DNA from: Crenobacter intestini
GTDB taxonomy: Bacteria; Pseudomonadota; Gammaproteobacteria; Burkholderiales; Chromobacteriaceae
NCBI RefSeq assembly: GCF_004919095.1
Contig: NZ_STGJ01000016.1
Coordinates: 1 to 64,000, forward strand
Direction: 5' to 3'
DNA length: 64,000 bases
Shown piece by piece: positions 20,352 to 28,135 of the stretch. The notes beneath the pieces are model-generated. The model made no database searches, was not told where the DNA came from, and saw nothing but the letters and a program-made list of their open reading frames with translations. A program made the position numbers and the translations under genes. The stretch's first letter is position 1, and each line of letters begins with the position of its first letter.

Positions 20352-20454
20352 GTAGGGTGGGTTAGGCCGCAGGCCGTAACCCACCACCCACCAGCGGCCG
20401 AGCTCCACCAAGTCGCGGTGGGTTACGCCGCATGCTGCGGCTAACCCACCCTAC
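20352..20454. repeat. 103-bp MITE-like inverted-repeat element
   Basis: The ends are a perfect 14-bp inverted repeat, GTAGGGTGGGTTAG and CTAACCCACCCTAC. Each end is also half of a smaller hairpin: GGTGGGTTA...TAACCCACC at 20356-20385 and again at 20417-20450. The GGTGGGTTA/TAACCCACC motif is one I know as a dispersed intergenic repeat in many bacteria. No open frame of interest is inside. Confidence 0.65.
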
Positions 20455-20456
20455 CG

Positions 20457-20558
20457 CGCTGACACGCACCTCCATGCAAATGGCCGGCCTCACGCCGGCC
20501 ATTTTTTCGCCTGTTTTCCGGCCACGCAGGCCGCATCGGGTTTTGTGTCCGCTGCGCG
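20457..20558 (+). repeat. duplicated gene-end/terminator segment, copy 2
   Basis: The second copy of 20199-20300, beginning CGCGCTGACACGCA and carrying the same terminator hairpin. The inverted-repeat element at 20352-20454 lies between the two copies. Confidence 0.8.
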
Positions 20559-20593
20559 GACGTGTTTGGGTGCCGCTTCCGCGCGGCGAACGG

Positions 20594-20623
20594 GCAAGGG
20601 GCTTGTCGCGACAAGCCCCTTGC
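20594..20623. repeat. perfect 30-bp palindrome
   Basis: GCAAGGGGCTTGTCG (20594-20608) is followed directly by its exact reverse complement, with no loop. It resembles a REP/BIME-type extragenic palindrome or a cruciform-forming site. No T-run follows on either strand, so it is not an obvious terminator. Confidence 0.65.
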
Positions 20624-20641
20624 ATCCCAAACGCCCCCGAA

Positions 20642-20769
20642 GGCTCGCGACTTCCCCGTCAACAAAGACGCTGGCGAGGCGCTGGCCAACTCGCGATTCG
20701 CTACCGTCGAATCGCTCGAACAAGGGCCAGCTTAAGACCTCGCCAGCGCCCTTGTCGCCGGCGCGAGCC
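20642..20769. other. nested stem-loop element of unknown function
   Basis: Four inverted repeats nest within each other: GGCTCGCG (20642-20649) with CGCGAGCC (20762-20769); GCTGGCGAGG (20670-20679) with CCTCGCCAGC (20738-20747); GCTGGCC (20681-20687) with GGCCAGC (20725-20731); and GCGATTCG (20693-20700) with CGAATCGC (20708-20715). All arms pair perfectly. An alternative pairing, ACAAGGGC (20720-20727) with GCCCTTGT (20748-20755), competes with the middle stems. It could be a structured RNA, a decayed mobile element or a recombination site. It ends about 60 bp before the base composition turns AT-rich. Confidence 0.55.
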
Positions 20770-20892
20770 TACGTGGAAGGGTGGCTGGCGCAAGAATACT
20801 GCGCATTAAAAGTCCAACCACCATGACAATCAGATTTTCTTAACAGGATTAAGTGTTAAAATCCTAAATCCTAACAAGCACATCATACCCAT

Positions 20893-21648
20893 ATGAAAAA
20901 ATTCATTTCATGGATAACCGCAGGCGGAGAACGAGAACGAGCGGCAAAAGACGCAGCTGAGAAATTACAGATGAGCATGCGAACTACTGCAAAATGTCGA
21001 TACAACGCCTCTAGTCGCCTTCAACGCCAAGGGAAATTTTCTTTTTTCACCACAACAGTATTGTCTTTGGGCTTAGTTTTCATACCATTAATGCAAAATG
21101 CCGAAGTGCCACTTGCATTTCAAGCAAACGTACTTAATATGATGCAAATATTTTTGGGCGTAGCCGTTCTTGTTTACTCTGTCGTAATAGGCACTGCTAG
21201 ATACGACATGCGTGCCGAGCAACTAACGGAATGCGGAGATAAGTTAAAAGAACTAATTCGATCATTAGACAAAGATCGAGAATTAAGTAATGGATCAATA
21301 AGCGGTGAAAAACTAGCCACCTATCAAAAACACTACTCCGAAATAGTCACCGATGTTGAAAACCACGACAGAAACGATTATCGCTTTGCAACCCTAGAGA
21401 TGGTAAACGATTATTTCATTACTGGACTCCCACGCTTAAAGCTATACACAGAAGCTCATCTCATCCGTGCATTTGGATTTACCCTGCCAATAATTTTGAT
21501 GCTCATGGAAGTTATTTTTATCACAGACATGATGGGAGCAACAGAAATTCTCACTCCATATCTCAATGGAACGGCAGTAAAGGCGAAGCTCACCAACCAT
21601 TCCAGCGAAGTGTCTTCCACTAGCACTGAAATCATTCAGTATGCGTAG
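20893..21648 (+). CDS. SLATT-domain membrane protein (putative defence effector)
   Basis: A 251-aa protein with two transmembrane helices (about residues 49-68 and 80-100), a cytoplasmic charged helical region, and a third hydrophobic segment near 191-210. Preceding TM1 is RYNASSRLQRQGKFSFF. After TM2 comes ARYDMRAEQL, and then YSEIVTDVENHDRNDY at 148-163. This order matches the SLATT superfamily (SMODS- and SLOG-associating 2TM effectors), closest from memory to the subfamily with an ENH-D motif. Such proteins are predicted pore-forming effectors that respond to nucleotide signals. Base composition is much more AT-rich than the flanks (23 G/C in the 60 bases 21061-21120), pointing to horizontal transfer. 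There is no strong ribosome-binding site; an AGGATT/AATCCT inverted repeat lies just upstream (about 20845-20866). Confidence 0.72.
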   Translation: MKKFISWITAGGERERAAKDAAEKLQMSMRTTAKCRYNASSRLQRQGKFSFFTTTVLSLGLVFIPLMQNAEVPLAFQANVLNMMQIFLGVAVLVYSVVIGTARYDMRAEQLTECGDKLKELIRSLDKDRELSNGSISGEKLATYQKHYSEIVTDVENHDRNDYRFATLEMVNDYFITGLPRLKLYTEAHLIRAFGFTLPIILMLMEVIFITDMMGATEILTPYLNGTAVKAKLTNHSSEVSSTSTEIIQYA

Positions 21649-21802
21649 ACCAAACCTCACCCTAAGGCAGAACGAATCGATGCCTGAATATACCAGACAC
21701 CTGCCATATCACACGAAGACAAGCAAAATATAAATCTGTACAAATTTTTTACACTGGGTGCTTATAAATAATTCTGCACACCATACTTTCGGAGAAAAAC
21801 AA

Positions 21803-22993
21803 TTGACCATCGACGAATTGCGGGAGGCTTTGGGTGCGTACCTGGCGCCACTGCTGTCCGCCCAAGTTTTGCCAGAAACTGTATTTTGTAGAGCCTCTAG
21901 CCCACGAGTTGCAGCACTAGACCCCACAAAGACAGCCATCAAGGCTGAGGATAGGGGTGTAGAGAGACTCGTCCTCTATCGCCAGCCTGGATTTATGCCC
22001 GAAGAGTTGACGCTTACGAAGGATTTTGTTGAAGAACTCGTCGCTATACATGACGCCACTGATCCAGACTACAGATCTGATTTATTCACTTTTCTACCCG
22101 CACGGGCAATTTCACGTCACCTAGGCGATCTTGCCGCAACAAGCCAAATATTGCGCCAATTTGAGGCTTGGTCTGCCCGCACATATGAAGGAGGAGCAAT
22201 CACTTCCTCCATAGGGATTGATCCAAACGCCAACAGCCAAGAAATCTATCTCGCAGAAATATTTCAAGAAGACTTCTCGGCAGTCATAAGCAACGGATTT
22301 GACACCCTTCTAGTTGTTACTCCTGATTGTAAAATATCTGGATCAGGTCAACTTACAGCAAACCAGCTAGGTCTTGAATATGTTCCATACCGATTAAATG
22401 CAATTGCAGATTGGACCAATAATGACCGAATTGCCCTAGTATTAAATCGTCTTGGGGAGCAACTAATATTCAGAAACAAGAAGCTAATCTTTGCCAAGCG
22501 GCGTGGCGAATGGCAATACTACGCTCATGAATTGTATCTCCGCCAAATACAGCCCCCTCAAAATAGAGTTTTACGCGAAGCAATCTATCAAAGCTGTCTC
22601 GACATATCGTTTACTAGAAGCGGCGGCTGCATTATTGTAATAAAATCCGGAAAACTCGTCGAAATCAAAAGCATTGTTTCAGAGCCAGACCTGCTCTTAG
22701 GAGAAAATCCTTCCATCAAATCAAAAACAATTCGCACCATGGTGAACGAAAAATTCCAGAATCTGGATCGAAGATTGCGACAGGAACTGCTAGCTTTGGA
22801 TGGCGCAATGGTTCTAGACCACCTAGGTAATATAATTGCAGTTGGCGCAATAATTAGCGTACCAGCGGGTAGCGAAGGTGGCGGCCGAACCGCTGCAGCC
22901 AAGAAGGGCAGCAGCCTCGGGCTTGGAATAAAAATCTCAGAGGACGGTGGCATCTCCGTCTACAAGGAAGAGAATAAAGTTTTCGTAGCATGA
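21803..22993 (+). CDS. DisA/CdaA-type diadenylate cyclase-like (DAC-domain) protein
   Basis: A 396-aa soluble protein. The C-terminal part (about 256-396) looks like a DAC nucleotidyltransferase domain. It opens LREAIYQSCLDISFTRSGG, has the DGA motif at D333-A335 (LDGAMVLDHLGNIIAVGAII), and ends KISEDGGISVY, as in cyclases that make c-di-AMP. The second catalytic motif, normally T/S-R-H-R, is reduced to G-G-G-R362-T-A, so activity or product may differ. The N-terminal 250 residues are an unrecognised presumed sensor module. I choose TTG at 21803 because GGAGA precedes it by 8 nt. An upstream GTG (21758) has no such site and precedes a TATAAA (21763-21768) that could be a -10 box. It follows the SLATT gene by 154 bp on the same strand and shares its AT-rich composition. 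Confidence 0.7.
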   Translation: MTIDELREALGAYLAPLLSAQVLPETVFCRASSPRVAALDPTKTAIKAEDRGVERLVLYRQPGFMPEELTLTKDFVEELVAIHDATDPDYRSDLFTFLPARAISRHLGDLAATSQILRQFEAWSARTYEGGAITSSIGIDPNANSQEIYLAEIFQEDFSAVISNGFDTLLVVTPDCKISGSGQLTANQLGLEYVPYRLNAIADWTNNDRIALVLNRLGEQLIFRNKKLIFAKRRGEWQYYAHELYLRQIQPPQNRVLREAIYQSCLDISFTRSGGCIIVIKSGKLVEIKSIVSEPDLLLGENPSIKSKTIRTMVNEKFQNLDRRLRQELLALDGAMVLDHLGNIIAVGAIISVPAGSEGGGRTAAAKKGSSLGLGIKISEDGGISVYKEENKVFVA

Positions 22994-23220
22994 CCATGAC
23001 CTCATCCAGCAACACGTTGCCGGCGACCTTTGGCCCTCGACTAGTCCTTCAACGGGGCGTCGTTACAAAACCAGCGACGACATCTGTTAATTCAAAATTT
23101 ATCTAGCTTCGCAGAGTCGTATACGCCGCATGCAGCCTACCTCCACCAAACCACCCCGCAGCTTAAAAAACTGCGTGGCGGTTTCGTTCAAGCCAGCAAC
23201 AAGCGGATCAATAAGCCCAG
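22994..23220. other. right junction of the AT-rich cassette
   Basis: No gene is seen in these 227 bp. AT-rich sequence continues to about 23100 and then returns to the high-G+C background. CCGCAG/CTGCG arms around TTAAAAAA (about 23155-23180) form a poor hairpin that may terminate the minus-strand symporter gene. I found no tRNA, integrase or convincing direct repeat that would define an insertion site. Confidence 0.4.
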
Positions 23221-24717
23221 CTACCCCCTGTCGTGCAGCGGTGCCTTGCCCTCGGCGGCGCGGTGTTCGTCTTCGAGGTTGTCCTCGGCGCGGTGGCCGG
23301 CCCAGTAGTCGGCGTTCTTGATGCCGAGTTTCTCGGGGTGGAACACCGGGTCCAGGCCCTGTGCGCGCTGCGCCTCGTAGTCGCGCAGCACCGCGAAGGC
23401 GGGCTTTTGCAGCAGGATGATGGCGACGATGTTCAGCCACGCCATCAGGCCGACGCCGATGTCGCCCATTGCCCACGCAAGGTCGGCCGTCTTCACCGTG
23501 CCGTACACGGTGGAGATTACCAGCGCGAGTTTCAACACGAACATCAGCCACGGGCGGTGCACCTTGCGGTTGATGTAGGCGATATTGGTCTCGGCAATGT
23601 AGTAGTAGGCGACAATGGTGGTGAAGGCGAAGAACAGCAGCGCGACGGCGACGAAGGCGGCGCCGAAGCCCGGCATGATCGACTCCATCGCGGTCTGCAC
23701 GTAGCCCGGCCCCGCCGCGACGCCGGCGATGCCGGTGTAGATCGGCTCGCCGTCCGGCCCTTGCACATTGTACTGACCGGTGATCAGCAGCATGAAGGCG
23801 GTAGCCGAGCACACGAACAGGGTGTCGATATACACCGAGAACGCCTGCACCAGCCCCTGCTTGGCCGGGTGCGACACGGCGGCGGCGCTGGAGGCGTGCG
23901 GGCCGGTGCCCTGGCCGGCCTCGTTCGAGTAGATGCCACGCTTCACGCCCCACTGGATGGCGAGGCCAAGGATGGCACCGAAGCCCGCTTCCAGGCCGAA
24001 CGCGCTCTTCACGATCAGCATGAACACCGCCGGCACCTGGTGGATGTTAAGCAGCAGGATCACGCAGGCGACGGTGATGTAACCCAGTGCCATGAAGGGC
24101 ACCACCGCGCCGGCGAAGGTGGCGATGCGCTTGATGCCGCCGAAGATGATGAAGCCCAGCGCCATCGCCAGCACGGCGGCGGTGACGGTCGGCGCGACGC
24201 CGAACGCCTGCTCGAGGCCCGCGCCGATCGAGTTGGCCTGCACGCCGGGCAGCAACACGCCGCAGGCGAAGATGGTGACCACCGCAAACAGCCACGCGTA
24301 CCACTTGATGCCCAGGCCCTTCTCGATATAGAAGGCCGGCCCGCCGCGGAACTGGCCGTCGAGCTTTTCCTTGTAGACCTGGCCGAGGGTCGACTCGACG
24401 AAGGCCGAACTCGCGCCCAGGAAGGCGACCACCCACATCCAGAACACCGCGCCCGGCCCGCCGAAGGTAATCGCGGTGGCGACCCCGGCGATGTTGCCGG
24501 TGCCGACGCGGCCGGCCAGCGTCATCGACAGCGCCTGGAACGAGGACACGCCGGCGTCCGTCCCCTTGCCGTCGAAGATCAGGCGGACCATTTCGCCGAA
24601 GTGGCGTACCTGCAGGAAGCGGCCGCGCACGCTGAAGTAAAGCCCGACGCCGAGGCACAGGTAGACCAGCGCCGGGCTCCATATGATGCCGTTGACGGCA
24701 TTGACGAGTTGTTCCAT
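23221..24717 (-). CDS. AGCS-family sodium/amino-acid symporter, paralogue 1
   Basis: A 498-aa inner-membrane transporter of the alanine/glycine:cation symporter family, with about 11 hydrophobic helices. Family signatures include AGRVGTGNIAGVATAI (about residue 68), GGPAFYIEKGLG, and GVKRGIYSNEAGQGTGPHAS near 275. The hydrophilic C-terminus ends in a DPVFHPEKLGIKNADYW tail shared with paralogue 2. The ATG at 24717 begins the conserved N-terminus; the longer frame to 24807 is not supported. It is highly similar along its length to the gene at 26363-27856, with hemB between them. Alanine or glycine are likely substrates; which one cannot be read from sequence. Confidence 0.9.
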   Translation of the reverse strand: MEQLVNAVNGIIWSPALVYLCLGVGLYFSVRGRFLQVRHFGEMVRLIFDGKGTDAGVSSFQALSMTLAGRVGTGNIAGVATAITFGGPGAVFWMWVVAFLGASSAFVESTLGQVYKEKLDGQFRGGPAFYIEKGLGIKWYAWLFAVVTIFACGVLLPGVQANSIGAGLEQAFGVAPTVTAAVLAMALGFIIFGGIKRIATFAGAVVPFMALGYITVACVILLLNIHQVPAVFMLIVKSAFGLEAGFGAILGLAIQWGVKRGIYSNEAGQGTGPHASSAAAVSHPAKQGLVQAFSVYIDTLFVCSATAFMLLITGQYNVQGPDGEPIYTGIAGVAAGPGYVQTAMESIMPGFGAAFVAVALLFFAFTTIVAYYYIAETNIAYINRKVHRPWLMFVLKLALVISTVYGTVKTADLAWAMGDIGVGLMAWLNIVAIILLQKPAFAVLRDYEAQRAQGLDPVFHPEKLGIKNADYWAGHRAEDNLEDEHRAAEGKAPLHDRG

Positions 24718-24813
24718 GTCAGTTCTCTCTCTTGTCTGTTTTGGGTACGACCAGCCGCCCGGATGGGGAACGGACGGCGTGTGCCACGCCTTTGCACATG
24801 GCATCACGACAAA

Positions 24814-24843
24814 AAGATAACCTGCGCTCTATCTATTTTGCAA
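24814..24843 (-). promoter_or_regulatory. putative promoter of symporter paralogue 1
   Basis: On the minus strand: TTGCAA (24838-24843), an 18-bp spacer, TATCTT (24814-24819). The same hexamers with the same spacing occur upstream of paralogue 2, which is the main support. Confidence 0.5.
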
Positions 24844-24974
24844 AGAAAAATCGCGCAAACTACTCGTTTGAGATAGAAAAATGGGGTGCGGGCTGAATCG
24901 GGCGGAAGGGTGACTGACGCAAGCATGCCGCGCATCGCCGGCCGATCCGCAAGGTGGATGGGGCCCAGACGACA

Positions 24975-25008
24975 AACCGCCCCGCAAGCTGCGGCTTGCG
25001 GAGCGGTT
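24975..25008 (-). terminator. terminator of hemB
   Basis: The inverted repeat AACCGC-CCGCAAG/CTTGCGG-GCGGTT (one mismatch) with a 6-nt loop lies 33 bp past the hemB stop codon. Only a short T-run follows, so it is a moderate call. Confidence 0.6.
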
Positions 25009-25040
25009 CGGGATTCTACCCGCGCGCGCGTGGGGAAGCG

Positions 25041-26048
<1,008 letters not shown>

Positions 26049-26258
26049 TTACCTTTCTTCTGTTGGGCCGGCCGGTGGCTCGGTGCGCGCATCGGGCGCG
26101 GTCTCGTCGCCGTAGCGGCGGTAGGTCCCCGGCCCCACCCCGGGCGGCAGCTCGGGGGGCGGTTCGCGCCGGGCGAGGCGCGCCAGCGTGCCGACCGCCA
26201 TCACGAAGGGCGCCGCCGCCACCACGCACCAGAACCAGGTCGAATGCAGAAAATCCAT
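26049..26258 (-). CDS. small single-span membrane protein
   Basis: A 69-codon frame with an N-terminal transmembrane helix (about residues 8-25, WFWCVVAAAPFVMAVGTLA) and a hydrophilic proline/arginine/glutamate-rich tail. GGGGGCG lies upstream of the ATG at 26258. Its stop is 6 bp before the hemB start, suggesting co-transcription and possibly coupling. I do not recognise the family. The coding assignment rests on position, ribosome-binding site and the clear membrane segment. Confidence 0.6.
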   Translation of the reverse strand: MDFLHSTWFWCVVAAAPFVMAVGTLARLARREPPPELPPGVGPGTYRRYGDETAPDARTEPPAGPTEER

Positions 26259-26278
26259 GATCGCCCCCGGCAGAAAAA

Positions 26279-26302
26279 GAAAAACCGGGGCAAGGCCCCG
26301 GT
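26279..26302 (-). terminator. terminator of symporter paralogue 2
   Basis: On the minus strand, the 8-bp stem ACCGGGGC/GCCCCGGT with a 3-nt loop runs into TTTTTCTTTTTC. Confidence 0.85.
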
Positions 26303-26362
26303 CAGGACAGGGCAATTGTATGCCCATGCCAAGTTGGCGGCCAGCGCCGCCCGGCTTGACGC

Positions 26363-27856
26363 TTACTGCTGGTGCAGCGGCTGCTGGCCGGCGGCCTGGC
26401 GCTGCTCGTCTTCCAGGTTGTCCTCGGCGCGGTGGCCGGCCCAGTAGTCGGCGTTCTTGATGCCGAGCTTTTCCGGGTGGAACACCGGGTCGAGGCCCTG
26501 TGCGCGCTGTGCCTCGTAGTCGCGCAGGGCGATGAAGGCCGGCTTTTGCAGGAGCAGGATGGCGGCGATGTTCAGCCACGCCATCAGGCCGACGCCGATG
26601 TCGCCCAGGCCCCAGGCGAGGTCGGCGGTCTTCACGGTGCCGTACACGGTCGCGGCCAACAGCGCGAGTTTCAGCACGAACATCAGCCACGGGCGGTGCA
26701 CCTTGCGGTTGATGTAGGCGATGTTGGTCTCGGCGATGTAGTAGTAGGCGACGATGGTGGTGAACGCGAAGAAGAACAGCGCGGTGGCGACGAACAGCGA
26801 ACCGAAGCCCGGCATGATATGTTCCATCGCGGTCTGCACGTAGCCCGGGCCCGCGGCGACGCCGGCGATGCCGGTGTACAGCGCCTGGCCGTCCGGGCCC
26901 TGCACGTTGTACTGGCCGGTGATCAGCAGCATGAAGGCGGTGGCCGAGCACACGAACAGGGTGTCGATATACACCGAGAACGCCTGTACCAGGCCCTGCT
27001 TGGCCGGGTGCGACACGGCGGCAGCGCTCGATGCGTGCGGGCCGGTACCCTGGCCGGCTTCGTTCGAGTACACGCCGCGCTTCACGCCCCACTGGATGGC
27101 AAGGCCGAGGATGGCGCCGAAGCCCGCTTCCATGCCGAAGGCGCTCTTGAAGATCAGCGCGAGCACGTCAGGCAGCATGTGGATGTTCAGCGCGATGATC
27201 ACGCAGGCGACGATGATGTAGCCCAGCGCCATGAACGGCACCACCAGCTCGGCGAAGCCCGCGATGCGCTTGAGGCCGCCGAAGATGATGAAGGCGAGCA
27301 GCACGGCGAGCAGCGCGGCGGTGACGTTGGGGTCGATGCCCAACGCGCCTTGCAGGCCGGCGGCGATCGAGTTCGCCTGCACGCCCGGCAGCAGCACGCC
27401 GCAGGCGAAGATGGTGACCACGGCGAATACCCACGCGTACCACTTCACGCCCAGGCCCTTCTCGATATAGAAGGCCGGGCCGCCACGGTACTGGCCGTCG
27501 AGCTTTTCCTTGTAGATCTGGCCGAGGGTCGACTCGACAAACGCCGAGCTCGCGCCCAGGAAGGCAACCATCCACATCCAGAACACGGCGCCCGGGCCAC
27601 CGAAGGTGATCGCGGTGGCAACACCGGCGATGTTGCCGGTGCCGACGCGGCCGGCCAGCGTCATCGCCAGCGCCTGGAACGAAGACACGCCGGCGTCCGA
27701 GCTCTTGCCGTCGAACATCAGGCGGATCATCTCGCCGAAGTGGCGCACCTGCAGGAAGCGGCCGCGCAGGCTGAAATACAGCCCCACGCCCAGGCACAGG
27801 TAGATCAGCGCCGGGCTCCAGATCACGCCGTTGATGGCATTCACGATTTCATTCAT
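26363..27856 (-). CDS. AGCS-family sodium/amino-acid symporter, paralogue 2
   Basis: A 497-aa inner-membrane transporter, homologous to the gene at 23221-24717 over its whole length. It has the same signatures (AGRVGTGNIAGVATAITFGG; GVKRGVYSNEAGQGTGPHAS) and the same C-terminal tail up to the last few residues. Differences cluster in the middle helices (residues about 190-260), where substrate contacts could lie. It has its own promoter and terminator. The pair is best explained by tandem duplication with hemB and the small ORF in between. Confidence 0.9.
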   Translation of the reverse strand: MNEIVNAINGVIWSPALIYLCLGVGLYFSLRGRFLQVRHFGEMIRLMFDGKSSDAGVSSFQALAMTLAGRVGTGNIAGVATAITFGGPGAVFWMWMVAFLGASSAFVESTLGQIYKEKLDGQYRGGPAFYIEKGLGVKWYAWVFAVVTIFACGVLLPGVQANSIAAGLQGALGIDPNVTAALLAVLLAFIIFGGLKRIAGFAELVVPFMALGYIIVACVIIALNIHMLPDVLALIFKSAFGMEAGFGAILGLAIQWGVKRGVYSNEAGQGTGPHASSAAAVSHPAKQGLVQAFSVYIDTLFVCSATAFMLLITGQYNVQGPDGQALYTGIAGVAAGPGYVQTAMEHIMPGFGSLFVATALFFFAFTTIVAYYYIAETNIAYINRKVHRPWLMFVLKLALLAATVYGTVKTADLAWGLGDIGVGLMAWLNIAAILLLQKPAFIALRDYEAQRAQGLDPVFHPEKLGIKNADYWAGHRAEDNLEDEQRQAAGQQPLHQQ

Positions 27857-27991
27857 CTGCTGTTTCTCTCTCAGTTTCCCGATCGCCCACCCCTGGGGTG
27901 GCGGCTCATGGCCGCGCCTGCCGGTGTGGGACCTCGCCCCGCCGGTTGTCGAATGGATATAGTCGACAAATCCGAATCGGTTTCAGGGCAG

Positions 27992-28021
27992 AAGATAGCG
28001 GTTTTTTAGCGTGAAATGCAA
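27992..28021 (-). promoter_or_regulatory. putative promoter of symporter paralogue 2
   Basis: On the minus strand: TTGCAT (28016-28021), an 18-bp spacer, TATCTT (27992-27997). The 11-mer TGCAAAGAAAA around the -35 is shared with paralogue 1. A leader of about 130 nt would precede the start codon. Confidence 0.5.
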
Positions 28022-28088
28022 AGAAAATTTCATGCAGCAATGCATTTAACATTTTTCACGTCGAAGCAGAAAGAGAGCGCACAAAAGC

Positions 28089-28115
28089 AAAGCGGCAGCC
28101 CGCAGGCTGCCGCTT
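28089..28115 (-). terminator. terminator of grpE-dnaK-dnaJ
   Basis: On the minus strand, the 12-bp stem AAAGCGGCAGCC/GGCTGCCGCTTT lies 20 bp past the dnaJ stop codon. Only TTGCTTTTG follows rather than a pure T-run. Confidence 0.75.
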
Positions 28116-28135
28116 TGTAGGGAAACACCCGTATA

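Noticed and set aside
20594-20623. The 30-bp palindrome as a transcription terminator
   Set aside because: It has no loop and no T-run on either strand, and the hydrolase gene already has a good terminator upstream.
20640-20770. The nested stem-loops as an integron attC site
   Set aside because: No GTTRRRY/RYYYAAC core pair and no integrase gene were found in the window.
20362-20826. Several overlapping 65-125-codon frames in the repeat region
   Set aside because: They run across duplicated terminators and palindromes, share no codon bias with neighbours, and have no ribosome-binding sites.
23099-23953. A 284-codon minus-strand frame overlapping the start of the AGCS gene region
   Set aside because: Alternate frame of the symporter gene; the true frame has all family motifs.
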